Of a stretch of 64,000 nt of DNA, positions 25,747 to 34,103 are shown piece by piece. Each line of letters begins with the position of its first letter. Within the stretch, counting starts at the first letter, position 1. Source of the stretch: Maribacter caenipelagi (lineage in GTDB: Bacteria; Bacteroidota; Bacteroidia; Flavobacteriales; Flavobacteriaceae); assembly GCF_004364175.1 (NCBI RefSeq), contig NZ_SNZW01000001.1, positions 1 to 64,000 of the forward strand, given 5' to 3'. Below the pieces are notes generated by a model. That model saw only the letters and a program-made list of their open reading frames with translations. It had not been told where the DNA came from and did no database searches. The position numbers were made by a program, and so were the translations under genes.

Positions 25747-26313
25747 CTATTCTTTTACACGTTCCATATAAGAACCTGTAGAAGTATCTATCTTAACTTT
25801 ATCACCTTCATTGATAAACAACGGTACATTTACCTCTGCGCCAGTTTCAACTGTTGCAGGTTTAGTAGCGTTTGTAGCAGTATTACCTTTTACACCAGGT
25901 TCAGTATATGTAATCTCTAAAATTACACTTGCAGGCATCTCTACAGATAATGGCATACTATCTTCCGTATTGAACATAATTTTAACCACTTCACCTTCTT
26001 TTAAAAGTCCCGGTGCGTCAAGAGAACTCTCTTGAAGCGTAATTTGATTATAATCATCGGTGTTCATAAAGTGATATGTTTCACCTTCAGGGTATAGATA
26101 TTGGTAAGAACGTGTTTCTACACGTACATCTTCTATTTTATGACCTGCTGAAAACGTATTGTCCAATACTTTACCAGACGTAACACTTTTTAATTTGGTA
26201 CGAACAAAAGCAGGACCTTTACCCGGTTTTACGTGTAAAAATTCAATTATCTTATAGATATCATTGTTATATCTGATGCATAGTCCTTTTCGTATATCTG
26301 ATGTAGATGCCAT
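25747..26313 (-). CDS. efp: elongation factor P
   Basis: This 188-aa three-domain factor is tRNA-like in shape and rescues ribosomes at polyproline. The N-terminal KOW-like domain contains FLHVKPGKGPAFVRTKLKSV, with the Lys of HVKPGKG at the modification loop. The C-terminal OB domain ends in LFINEGDKVKIDTSTGSYM. It lies between lpxA and the second lpxD gene, a common arrangement in Bacteroidota. Confidence 0.97.
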   Translation of the reverse strand: MASTSDIRKGLCIRYNNDIYKIIEFLHVKPGKGPAFVRTKLKSVTSGKVLDNTFSAGHKIEDVRVETRSYQYLYPEGETYHFMNTDDYNQITLQESSLDAPGLLKEGEVVKIMFNTEDSMPLSVEMPASVILEITYTEPGVKGNTATNATKPATVETGAEVNVPLFINEGDKVKIDTSTGSYMERVKE

Positions 26314-26357
26314 TCGTAATATGTATTAATGTTGTTAACTTAAGTTTAGTGTGTTAT

Positions 26358-27143
26358 TTAGTTATTGCTGAAATATCCTTTCATAATTCCACGTTGAGAA
26401 TCGCGAATAAATTGTAATATTTCGTCACGTTCAGGAGTTGCTTCCATTTCTGCCTCAATAATTTGAACCGCTTGCGAGTTGTTATAGTTCTTCTGATAAA
26501 GAATTCTATATATGTTCTGAATTTCTCTAATTTTATCAGATACAAATCCTCTTCTTCTTAATCCTACAGAATTGATTCCAACATAAGATAAAGGCTCTCT
26601 TGCTGCTTTAACATAAGGTGGAACATCTTTTCTCACTAAAGAACCTCCGGTTACAAAAGCATGTTGACCAACCGATACAAATTGATGTACAGCAACCAAG
26701 CCAGCCAATATTACATTGTCACCAATAGTAACATGACCTGCTAATGTAGAGTTGTTTGAAAAAATACAGTTGTCACCTACTAGGCAATCATGTGCAACAT
26801 GGCAATATGCCATGATTAGACAATTTTTACCGATAACGGTTTTCATACGATCAGAGGTACCTTTATGTATGGTGGCACATTCTCTGATAGTCGTATTATC
26901 GCCAATTACCACAGTAGTCTCTTCACCGTCGTATTTTAAATCTTGTGGAGATGCTGATATTACAGCGCCAGGAAAAATATTACAATTTTTACCAATGCGA
27001 GCACCTTCCATTATGGTCACGTTAGACCCGATCCAAGTACCATCGCCAATGATAACATTATTGTGTATAGTTGTAAACGGTTCAACTACTACATTCTTAG
27101 CAATTTTAGCTCCCGGATGTATATAGGCTAAAGGTTGATTCAT
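26358..27143 (-). CDS. lpxA: acyl-ACP-UDP-N-acetylglucosamine O-acyltransferase
   Basis: This 261-aa beta-helix enzyme is the first step of lipid A synthesis. Hexapeptide repeats run from residue 1 to about 190, with the catalytic His in MAYCHVAHDCLVGDN and the usual HKGT motif (CATIHKGTSDRM). A helical C-terminal cap follows (SDKIREIQNIYRILYQKNYN). Its ATG lies 1 base after the lpxC-fabZ stop, so the genes are tightly coupled. Confidence 0.97.
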   Translation of the reverse strand: MNQPLAYIHPGAKIAKNVVVEPFTTIHNNVIIGDGTWIGSNVTIMEGARIGKNCNIFPGAVISASPQDLKYDGEETTVVIGDNTTIRECATIHKGTSDRMKTVIGKNCLIMAYCHVAHDCLVGDNCIFSNNSTLAGHVTIGDNVILAGLVAVHQFVSVGQHAFVTGGSLVRKDVPPYVKAAREPLSYVGINSVGLRRRGFVSDKIREIQNIYRILYQKNYNNSQAVQIIEAEMEATPERDEILQFIRDSQRGIMKGYFSNN

Positions 27144-27144
27144 T

Positions 27145-28551
27145 CTATGTTCTTTTTACTATTTGCGCCATTAATTCAGCTTCACTTACCAATTTATCAT
27201 TTGCGTATGCATATGCTTGCATGTGGCAAATACCTCTTCTGATCGGTGTAATTAAACTACAGTGAAATATTAATGTATCGCCTGGCAATACTTGCCTTTT
27301 AAATTTTACTTTATCAATTTTCATGAATAAAGTCAAATAATTTTCTGGATCCGGTACAGTACTTAAAACTAAAATACCACCTGTTTGCGCCATAGCTTCA
27401 ACTTGAAGCACACCTGGCATTACTGGAGCGCCTGGAAAGTGACCTACGAAGAAAGGTTCGTTCATCGTCACATTTTTCATACCAACAACATGCTTATTTG
27501 ATAGCTCAATTATACGGTCTATTAATAAGAAAGGTGGTCTATGAGGTAGCATATCCATTATTTTATGGATATCCATTAGAGGAGGTAAGCTTAAATCGTA
27601 CTTCGGAACTTTATTTCGTTTTTCTAATTTGATGATTTGCGAAAGTTTCTTTGCAAATTGGTTGTTTACATAATGACCAGGTTTATTGGCTATTACCTTA
27701 CCTCGTATACGTGTGCCAATTAATGCTAAATCACCAATTACATCTAACAATTTATGTCTTGCGGCCTCGTTAGGTTGGTGTAATGTTAAGTTATCTAGAA
27801 TACCATTTGCTTTTACAGAAAGTTTCTTTTTATTAAAAGCCTTCTCTAATTTCGTCATGGTGGCTTGAGAAATCTCCTTATCCACATAAACGATAGCATT
27901 GTTTAAATCACCACCTTTTATTAGTCCGTTTTCTAAAAGCATTTCTAACTCATGAAGAAAACTAAAAGTACGGGCATTTGAAATTTCAGATTTGAAATCA
28001 GAAAGCTTTTCTAAGGTAGCGTTTTGGGTTCCTAAGACTTTAGTACCAAAATCAACCATCGTCATCAATTGATATTCGTCTGATGGTATAATGGTTATTT
28101 CACTACCAGTTTCTTCATCTTTATAAGAAATGACATCTTTAACAATGTATTCTTCACGCTCAGCTTCTTGCTCAACAATACCTGCATTCTCTAAAACTTC
28201 TACAAAGAATTTAGAAGAACCATCCATAATTGGCGGCTCGGCCGCATCTAGCTCTATTAATACATTATCTATTTCAAGTCCAACCAAAGCTGCCAAAACG
28301 TGCTCTGAAGTCTGAATTTTTACACCATTCTTTTCTAAATTGGTACCTCTTTGTGTGTTTATAACTAGGTTAGCATCAGCTGGAATTATCGGCTCCCCTT
28401 CTAAATCTACCCTTTTAAATGCGTAACCGTGATTTTCATCTGCAGGTAAAAATTTAATAGTAACATTGCTTCCAGTATGTAAACCAACTCCCGTTAGGCT
28501 TACCTCTTTACTAATTGTTCTTTGTTTGCTGTTTGTTGTACTCATCGTCAA
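27145..28551 (-). CDS. lpxC: bifunctional UDP-3-O-acyl-GlcNAc deacetylase / 3-hydroxyacyl-ACP dehydratase
   Basis: This 468-aa fusion is characteristic of Bacteroidota. The LpxC domain (about 1-305) starts TISKEVSLTGVGLHTGSNVT and carries zinc ligands in SEHVLAALVGLEIDNV and in the later HKLLDVIGDL. The FabZ domain (about 320-468) has LPHRPPFLLIDRI and the catalytic His and Glu in GHFPGAPVMPGVLQVEAMAQ. The fusion links lipid A deacetylation with fatty acid synthesis. Its ATG overlaps the lpxD stop by 4 bases. Confidence 0.97.
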   Translation of the reverse strand: MTMSTTNSKQRTISKEVSLTGVGLHTGSNVTIKFLPADENHGYAFKRVDLEGEPIIPADANLVINTQRGTNLEKNGVKIQTSEHVLAALVGLEIDNVLIELDAAEPPIMDGSSKFFVEVLENAGIVEQEAEREEYIVKDVISYKDEETGSEITIIPSDEYQLMTMVDFGTKVLGTQNATLEKLSDFKSEISNARTFSFLHELEMLLENGLIKGGDLNNAIVYVDKEISQATMTKLEKAFNKKKLSVKANGILDNLTLHQPNEAARHKLLDVIGDLALIGTRIRGKVIANKPGHYVNNQFAKKLSQIIKLEKRNKVPKYDLSLPPLMDIHKIMDMLPHRPPFLLIDRIIELSNKHVVGMKNVTMNEPFFVGHFPGAPVMPGVLQVEAMAQTGGILVLSTVPDPENYLTLFMKIDKVKFKRQVLPGDTLIFHCSLITPIRRGICHMQAYAYANDKLVSEAELMAQIVKRT

Positions 28552-29564
28552 TCTTTCTTTTCTAAGGTGTCGATTCTACTTATTATTCTCGGTAAATTCT
28601 TAAAATGAACATATGATTTATTGTAATCCCCATAATTTAATGCAGGTGAACCTTGTAGCACTTCATTATCCTTCACATTTCTTCCTATACCCGATTGTGC
28701 CTGAATTTTTACACGGTCACCAATAACGATATGACCAACAATACCAACTTGCCCACCGATCATACAATGCTTGCCTATTTTTGTAGAACCTGCAATACCG
28801 GTTTGTGCAGCAATAACAGTATGCTCGCCAATTTCAACATTATGCGCAATCTGTATTTGATTGTCTAGCTTCACTCCTTTTCTTAAAATCGTAGAACCTA
28901 GAGTAGCTCTGTCTATCGTGGTACCAGCACCTATATCAACATTATCTTCTAAAATAACATTACCGGTTTGTGGTACTTTCACAAACTCACCATTTTCATT
29001 TGGAGCGAACCCAAATCCGTCAGCACCTAGAACTGCACCGCTATTAACTACACAATTATTACCTATAACGGTTTCTGAATATACCTTGGCTCCTGCAAAA
29101 AGTATTACGTTGTTACCAATTTTTACATTATCGCCAATGTAGACATTAGGGTAAACTTTCACATTATCTCCTAGGGTAACGTTATTACCTAAATAAGCAA
29201 AAGCACCAATGTAAACATCAGTACCAAAGGTTGCGGTATCCGACTTAAAAATAGGCTCTTCAATGCCTACCTTATTGTTTTTGACCTGGTTATAATATTC
29301 TAGTAATTTAGAAAATGACTTATAAGCATCTTCGACCTTTATTAAAGTGGTCTGTAAATCTTGTTCTGGAACAAAACTCTTATTGACTATCGTTACCGAT
29401 GCCTTTGTCTTGTAAATGAATGAAGTATATTTCGGATTAGCTAAAAAAGTAAGGGAACCTTCTTCGCCTTCCTCGATTTTAGCAAGTTTATGTACGGCTA
29501 TTTCTGGATTTCCATGCACTTCTCCTTCTAAGATACCTGCAATCTGACCTGCTGTAAATTTCAT
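28548..29564 (-). CDS. lpxD: UDP-3-O-(3-hydroxymyristoyl)glucosamine N-acyltransferase
   Basis: This 338-aa enzyme carries out the third lipid A step. The N-terminal domain (AGQIAGILEGEVHGNPEIAV, LTFLANPKY) precedes a long left-handed beta helix, with the catalytic His in LDNQIQIAHNVEIGEHTVIA. The C-terminal cap ends in RIISRIDTLEKKD. It overlaps lpxC by 4 bases and follows the HD hydrolase gene by 23 bases. A shorter paralogue lies at 24778-25713. Confidence 0.96.
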   Translation of the reverse strand: MKFTAGQIAGILEGEVHGNPEIAVHKLAKIEEGEEGSLTFLANPKYTSFIYKTKASVTIVNKSFVPEQDLQTTLIKVEDAYKSFSKLLEYYNQVKNNKVGIEEPIFKSDTATFGTDVYIGAFAYLGNNVTLGDNVKVYPNVYIGDNVKIGNNVILFAGAKVYSETVIGNNCVVNSGAVLGADGFGFAPNENGEFVKVPQTGNVILEDNVDIGAGTTIDRATLGSTILRKGVKLDNQIQIAHNVEIGEHTVIAAQTGIAGSTKIGKHCMIGGQVGIVGHIVIGDRVKIQAQSGIGRNVKDNEVLQGSPALNYGDYNKSYVHFKNLPRIISRIDTLEKKD

Positions 29565-29587
29565 GAGCGTAAAAGTAAGAAAAATTG

Positions 29588-30817
29588 TTAAACCCGTTCT
29601 TTAGGATAGCACATATAATATTTGGTTACCGTTTTTGAAAGCGCATTTAAATTAAGGTGGTCAGATAATTTAGCAACATCGGTAATCTTTCCGTTTTTCC
29701 TTAAAATGTTGATAGTCTGATGTTGCCTATCGTATGCTTTATTTTTAAGTTCACCTTTAAATACAAAATAGGATGCATCTTCATCTGTAAGATTATACTG
29801 AGTTTTCACCTTATTTAAGTGCATTAAAAACTTGCTTTCAGTAATTGGCTCTTTCTTTACCTTAATATGAAGTAGTTTTCGGTTGATGATCATTTCACAT
29901 AAAGAGGCTAATACAAAATCATCTGAATATTGCCATTCTTTTAACGCGGCAAGAATATCTACATCATCAAGTTTTGCAAACTTTGCCAACGTTTCATTAT
30001 CAAAATTATTTATATCGATATGATGCGTGAGAAAATAATCTAATGCCTTACTAGTATTTAAAGTATCACCTTTTTCAATTAAGAAACGAGCCCTCTTTAA
30101 AATACTAATGAGCAAACGTTCGGCAACTACAGCTGTTTTATGTAGGTAAACTTGCCAATACATAAAACGTCGTGCCATTAAAAATTTCTCAACAGAATAG
30201 ATTCCCTTTTCTTCAACAACCAAATTACCATCAACTACATTAAGCATGGTTATAAGTCGCTCGGCATTCGTATTACCTTCGGCAACCCCGGTATAGAAAC
30301 TATCTCTTTTTAAATAATCTAGGCGATCCATGTCTAATTGACTAGATACCAGCTGATTTAAGAATTTTTTAGAATGATTGCCAGTGAATATAGATATGGC
30401 TTCCGTTAAACTTCCGTTAAATCGCTCATTCAAATCTCGCATAAATTGAAGCGAAATAAATTCATGACTTACCCCTTCTACAATACTATGTTCCATAGCG
30501 TGAGAAAAAGGTCCGTGTCCAATATCATGCAAAAGAATAGCGCACAAAAGTCCTTCTTCCTCGATTTCAGTTATTTCAACACCCTTAAAACGAAGCACTT
30601 GAATAGATTTTTGCATTAAATACATACAGCCTAATGCATGATGAAATCGAGTATGGTGTGCCCCAGGATAAACTAAATAGGACAATCCCATTTGAGAGAT
30701 TCTACGAAGCCTTTGAAAGTAAGGATCGGCAATGAGGTCAAAAATGAGCGCATTGGGAATTCTAATAAATCCGTAAATTGGATCATTAAAGATTTTCAAT
30801 TTATTTGATGTCTTCAA
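29588..30817 (-). CDS. HD-domain phosphohydrolase (dNTPase/SpoT-like family)
   Basis: This 409-aa protein has the HD metal site: His59-His60 in TRFHHALG and His97-Asp98 in ILLHDIGHGPFSHAMEH, with a further Asp in SQLDMDRLDYLKRDS. This pattern fits HD phosphohydrolases related to dGTPase. The nucleotide substrate is not known. It heads the lipid A operon, a conserved neighbourhood in Bacteroidota, and is divergent from porX. Confidence 0.88.
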   Translation of the reverse strand: MKTSNKLKIFNDPIYGFIRIPNALIFDLIADPYFQRLRRISQMGLSYLVYPGAHHTRFHHALGCMYLMQKSIQVLRFKGVEITEIEEEGLLCAILLHDIGHGPFSHAMEHSIVEGVSHEFISLQFMRDLNERFNGSLTEAISIFTGNHSKKFLNQLVSSQLDMDRLDYLKRDSFYTGVAEGNTNAERLITMLNVVDGNLVVEEKGIYSVEKFLMARRFMYWQVYLHKTAVVAERLLISILKRARFLIEKGDTLNTSKALDYFLTHHIDINNFDNETLAKFAKLDDVDILAALKEWQYSDDFVLASLCEMIINRKLLHIKVKKEPITESKFLMHLNKVKTQYNLTDEDASYFVFKGELKNKAYDRQHQTINILRKNGKITDVAKLSDHLNLNALSKTVTKYYMCYPKERV

Positions 30818-30848
30818 GATAACGTCGTCTTTTCTGAAATTAACATTT

Positions 30849-30856
30849 CAAAGTTA
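30849..30856 (-). promoter_or_regulatory. candidate -7 promoter for HD/lipid A operon
   Basis: Minus-strand TAACTTTG matches TAnnTTTG, 31 bases upstream of the HD gene ATG at 30817. The region up to porX on the other side is only 86 bases, so both promoters share it. Confidence 0.5.
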
Positions 30857-30903
30857 TACAAAAGCATTAGTATAGAATTTGATTATCGTCAAATAATAAT
30901 TCA

Positions 30904-32448
30904 ATGAACAAAATAAAAATATTGTGGGTAGATGATGAAATCGATTTGCTCAAGCCCCATATCATCTTTTTAGAATCAAAAAACTACAGTGTTATCACTT
31001 GCCGAAGCGGACAAGAAGCATTAGAAGAATTAGCCGAGACCAGAGTAGATATTGTCTTTTTAGATGAGAATATGCCAGGTATATCTGGCTTAGAAACACT
31101 TTCAGAAATTAAAATAATAGACAATTCTTTACCCGTTGTAATGATTACAAAAAGTGAGGAAGAATCTATAATGGAAGATGCTATCGGTTCTAAAATTGCC
31201 GATTATCTTATAAAACCAGTGAATCCAAATCAGATTCTTCTTTCGCTAAAAAAGAATTTAGACCACTCAAGATTGGTTTCTGAGAAGACTACCAGTAACT
31301 ATCAACAAGAATTTAGAAAGATAGCGATGGATCTATCCATGGTAAGCACCTACCAAGAATGGGCAGATTTATATAAAAAATTGATTTATTGGGAATTGCA
31401 ATTAGAAGAAATTGAAGATAGCGGGATGTTCGAAATTCTAGAATCTCAAAAGACGGAAGCAAATCAACAATTCGGAAAGTTTGTAGATAGAAATTATGAA
31501 GATTGGTTTACAGATACCGATGCGCCTGTAATGTCTCATACCCTATTTAAAGAATGGATTGTACCTGAAATTAAGGACCAGAAGACCTTGTTGATAGTAG
31601 TAGATAACTTGCGTTACGATCAGTGGTACGCTTTTGAAGATACGGTCAACTCATTTTATAAAAAGAAAAAGGAAGACTCATATTATAGCATATTACCAAC
31701 AGCTACCCAATATGCGCGTAATGCTATATTCTCAGGGCTGACTCCGCTTGACATGGAAAAGAAATATCCAGAATGGTGGAAGAATGATACCGATGAAGGT
31801 GGTAAAAATTTATTTGAAGACAAGTTTTTAGGTGCGCAGTTAAAAAGACTGGGCTTAGATTTAAAATGGGAATACCACAAGATTAGTAGTCTAAAACAAG
31901 GAAAACATTTAAGTCAGAATTTTAAAGGTCAAAAAGACAACGACCTAACCGTAATTGTATACAATTTTGTTGATATGCTTTCTCATTCAAAAACAGAAAT
32001 GGAAGTAATTAAAGAGTTGGCGTCAAATGATAAATCTTACAGGTCATTGACTACCAGTTGGTTTAAGAATTCGCCGATGTTAGAAATCATACAGCAAGCC
32101 CAAACTTTAGGAATGAAACTGATTATTACAACGGACCATGGAACTATAAATGTAAAATCCCCTTCTAAAGTGGTAGGCGACAGAGACACCAGTCTAAACC
32201 TACGTTATAAAACAGGGAGAAGCCTTACCTACGAAAAGAATGATGTCCTTGCCGCAAAAGACCCAAAATCTATTTACTTACCAAGTATAAACATGAGCAG
32301 CTCCTATATCTTTGCAAAGAACGATTTGTTTTTTGCCTACCCTAATAACTACAATCACTATGTTAGTTACTATAGAAACACCTACCAACATGGTGGCGTT
32401 TCGCTGGAAGAAATGATTATACCTTTTGTAGTTTTGGAACCTAAATAG
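30904..32448 (+). CDS. porX: PorX response regulator with PglZ domain (type IX secretion)
   Basis: This 514-aa protein has a CheY-like receiver at about residues 1-120 with the phospho-acceptor Asp54 in VFLDENMPG. A helical linker follows, then a PglZ (alkaline-phosphatase-superfamily) domain at about 200-514 with metal-binding segments VDNLRYDQW, ITTDHGT and a late QHGGVS. PorX pairs with the sensor kinase PorY and controls expression of type IX secretion genes; the PglZ domain of characterised PorX is a zinc phosphodiesterase. No porY gene is in the window. It is followed 10 bases later by tsaE. Confidence 0.95.
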   Translation: MNKIKILWVDDEIDLLKPHIIFLESKNYSVITCRSGQEALEELAETRVDIVFLDENMPGISGLETLSEIKIIDNSLPVVMITKSEEESIMEDAIGSKIADYLIKPVNPNQILLSLKKNLDHSRLVSEKTTSNYQQEFRKIAMDLSMVSTYQEWADLYKKLIYWELQLEEIEDSGMFEILESQKTEANQQFGKFVDRNYEDWFTDTDAPVMSHTLFKEWIVPEIKDQKTLLIVVDNLRYDQWYAFEDTVNSFYKKKKEDSYYSILPTATQYARNAIFSGLTPLDMEKKYPEWWKNDTDEGGKNLFEDKFLGAQLKRLGLDLKWEYHKISSLKQGKHLSQNFKGQKDNDLTVIVYNFVDMLSHSKTEMEVIKELASNDKSYRSLTTSWFKNSPMLEIIQQAQTLGMKLIITTDHGTINVKSPSKVVGDRDTSLNLRYKTGRSLTYEKNDVLAAKDPKSIYLPSINMSSSYIFAKNDLFFAYPNNYNHYVSYYRNTYQHGGVSLEEMIIPFVVLEPK

Positions 32449-32458
32449 ATTTAGAAAT

Positions 32459-32872
32459 ATGGAATTCATTTATAAACAAAGTGAATTAAAAAATATTGCC
32501 AAGCAGATAATTGAACACTCACATAGTAAGTCGCTTGCATTTTATGCCCCTATGGGTGCTGGTAAAACTACTTTAATAAAAGCCATTGTAAAAGAATTGG
32601 GAAGTAGCGATAATGTAAGTAGCCCTACATTTGGTTTAGTGAATGAATACGCTTTGGAATCGGGCGAGCTCTTGGGCTATCATTTTGATTTTTATCGTTT
32701 GGATGATGAAGAAGAAGCAATGGATATGGGACTTGATGATTACTTGTCCTCAGGTAATTGGATTTTTATGGAATGGCCAGAGAAAATTCCAAGTTTAATA
32801 CCTAATGATATTCAGAACATAACAATTGAAATTTTGGATGAAGTTACAAGAAGGCTAATCATCTCAGAATAA
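32459..32872 (+). CDS. tsaE: tRNA threonylcarbamoyladenosine biosynthesis ATPase TsaE
   Basis: This 137-aa ATPase of the t6A complex (with TsaB and TsaD) has the Walker A FYAPMGAGKTTLIKAI at about residues 29-44. The first P-loop residue is Ala rather than the common Gly. SSPTFGLVNEY and HFDFYRLDDEEEAMDMGLDD follow, the typical TsaE signature. It acts in the cytoplasm to modify A37 of ANN-decoding tRNAs. It is probably transcribed with porX. Confidence 0.95.
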   Translation: MEFIYKQSELKNIAKQIIEHSHSKSLAFYAPMGAGKTTLIKAIVKELGSSDNVSSPTFGLVNEYALESGELLGYHFDFYRLDDEEEAMDMGLDDYLSSGNWIFMEWPEKIPSLIPNDIQNITIEILDEVTRRLIISE

Positions 32873-33050
32873 GGAGCAAAGATTAGGTAATAATATAAAC
32901 TGATTTCGAATTTGTGAAATAAGCATCGTTCTAACTGAATATTTATTGCATTTTTTCGATGAAAAACCAATAATTCGACAAAACGAACAATAAATCAGTT
33001 AAAACACATAATTTTAACGATTAAAGGAGTTTTAGTTGTATATTTTTTCT

Positions 33051-33058
33051 TACGTTTG
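33051..33058 (+). promoter_or_regulatory. candidate -7 promoter of the 43-aa peptide gene
   Basis: The 8-mer TACGTTTG matches TAnnTTTG exactly and lies 42 bases upstream of the ATG at 33101. The 220-base spacer upstream, after tsaE, has no other gene. Confidence 0.5.
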
Positions 33059-33100
33059 TAAGAGAACTAAATATTTAGTATAACCAAAAATCCCTTGAAA

Positions 33101-33232
33101 ATGAAAAACAAAAAAACTCTACTAGCTTCAATCGCCTTAGGTGTATTTCTTTTAGCAATGACTGCTCCGATTATCGATATTGATAATCAAGACCTTAATG
33201 TTGATAAAAGAAAATTGACTAAAAAAATATAA
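33101..33232 (+). CDS. 43-aa secreted or membrane-anchored peptide
   Basis: The ORF starts MKNKKTLLASIALGVFLLAM and ends DKRKLTKKI. It has an N-terminal signal or anchor helix (about 6-23) and a short charged tail of about 20 residues. If cleaved near MTAP, only a ~20-residue peptide would be released. It has its own -7 element and a strong terminator directly after, so it is likely a monocistronic, possibly abundant small transcript. No family is recognised. Inference of a real gene rests on the promoter/ORF/terminator unit. Confidence 0.6.
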   Translation: MKNKKTLLASIALGVFLLAMTAPIIDIDNQDLNVDKRKLTKKI

Positions 33233-33250
33233 TTTTATGTAAATGTTAAA

Positions 33251-33284
33251 AATAAGAGAGCATTTTAATGCTCTCTTATTGTTT
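33251..33284 (+). terminator. terminator after small peptide gene
   Basis: Arms AATAAGAGAGCATT (33251-33264) and AATGCTCTCTTATT (33267-33280) form a 14-bp stem with a minimal loop, followed by a T-rich run. It ends the 43-aa gene transcript 19 bases after its stop. Confidence 0.85.
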
Positions 33285-33328
33285 ATAATATTTAGCAATT
33301 TACTTCGTTAGCATATAGTAATACTTAT

Positions 33329-34006
33329 ATGCAAATGATTAATAGAGTAAAAAGAAAAAAAGCTAAAAAGAAGATTTTTTTAGAATCCCTTTTGGTCTTT
33401 TTCATAGCTATATCTCCTTTTTTATATAAAATATATGACTATATACCATATGACCTAGATGGAGATGGAGTATTTTTTGGACTAACCTTAGGAAACAATG
33501 GTTTTCCAGACACTTCTACCTACTTATGGTATTTAACTTCTAAAATTGTTCCTCTTTATTTAATGATTTTTTGGTTTCTTACCTCTCGTGATTGGTGGTA
33601 TCATATTATCATTATCCCAATTGCAATGTATGCCTTTCAAATGTTTGAAGTTTTCTATGACTCAGACAACATGATTGATACTGACAATATTTGGTGGCTA
33701 ATTCCTATATGCATGATAACAATTCCATCAGTATATTTTATCCGGATTAAATTATATGACAAACACGTTAATGGAATTGATTTGGAGGCAATTGAGGCTG
33801 AATTAGAAGAACTTAAAAACAAAGGGTTTGATAATAAAGTTAATCTTGATACAGATGATAAAAGCGAAGTCGAACAACACGTTGAACACATTGAAATTCC
33901 AACCATTTCAGAAGATATCAATTCTAAACTATCTACAGGAAACTTAGAAAATATATTTAAGAATGTTCAAGAACGTATTCAAAGCTTGTTACATATTAAA
34001 ACCTAA
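33329..34006 (+). CDS. hypothetical inner-membrane protein with charged C-terminal tail
   Basis: This 225-aa protein has a basic N-terminus (NRVKRKKAKKK), then hydrophobic segments at about 16-34, 72-89, 92-108 and 125-140 that predict three or four membrane helices. A charged tail of about 75 residues follows, with a short coiled-coil-like part (LEAIEAELEELKNKG). A segment DLDGDGVFFGLTLG lies in the first extramembrane loop. I do not recognise a family. It is a single gene with no operon partner. Confidence 0.65.
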   Translation: MQMINRVKRKKAKKKIFLESLLVFFIAISPFLYKIYDYIPYDLDGDGVFFGLTLGNNGFPDTSTYLWYLTSKIVPLYLMIFWFLTSRDWWYHIIIIPIAMYAFQMFEVFYDSDNMIDTDNIWWLIPICMITIPSVYFIRIKLYDKHVNGIDLEAIEAELEELKNKGFDNKVNLDTDDKSEVEQHVEHIEIPTISEDINSKLSTGNLENIFKNVQERIQSLLHIKT

Positions 34007-34056
34007 GTATCTATATTTTAAAGTATATATCAAAATATTCATTTCTTTAAAAATTG

Positions 34057-34064
34057 TACATTTG
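34057..34064 (+). promoter_or_regulatory. candidate -7 promoter of ald
   Basis: TACATTTG matches TAnnTTTG and lies 39 bases before the alanine dehydrogenase ATG. A short inverted repeat, TTTCAAATCA TTGATTTGAA, follows at 34066-34085 and could be a binding site or 5' hairpin. Confidence 0.5.
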
Positions 34065-34065
34065 A

Positions 34066-34085
34066 GTTTCAAATCATTGATTTGA
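34066..34085 (+). promoter_or_regulatory. inverted repeat in ald 5' region
   Basis: TTCAAATC and GATTTGAA are perfect inverted arms (about 34067-34074 and 34078-34085) just downstream of the -7 element. It could be an operator for a regulator such as Lrp, or an mRNA hairpin. The spacing places it at the start of the transcript. Confidence 0.45.
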
Positions 34086-34103
34086 ACAACTCATTATTAA
34101 GAT

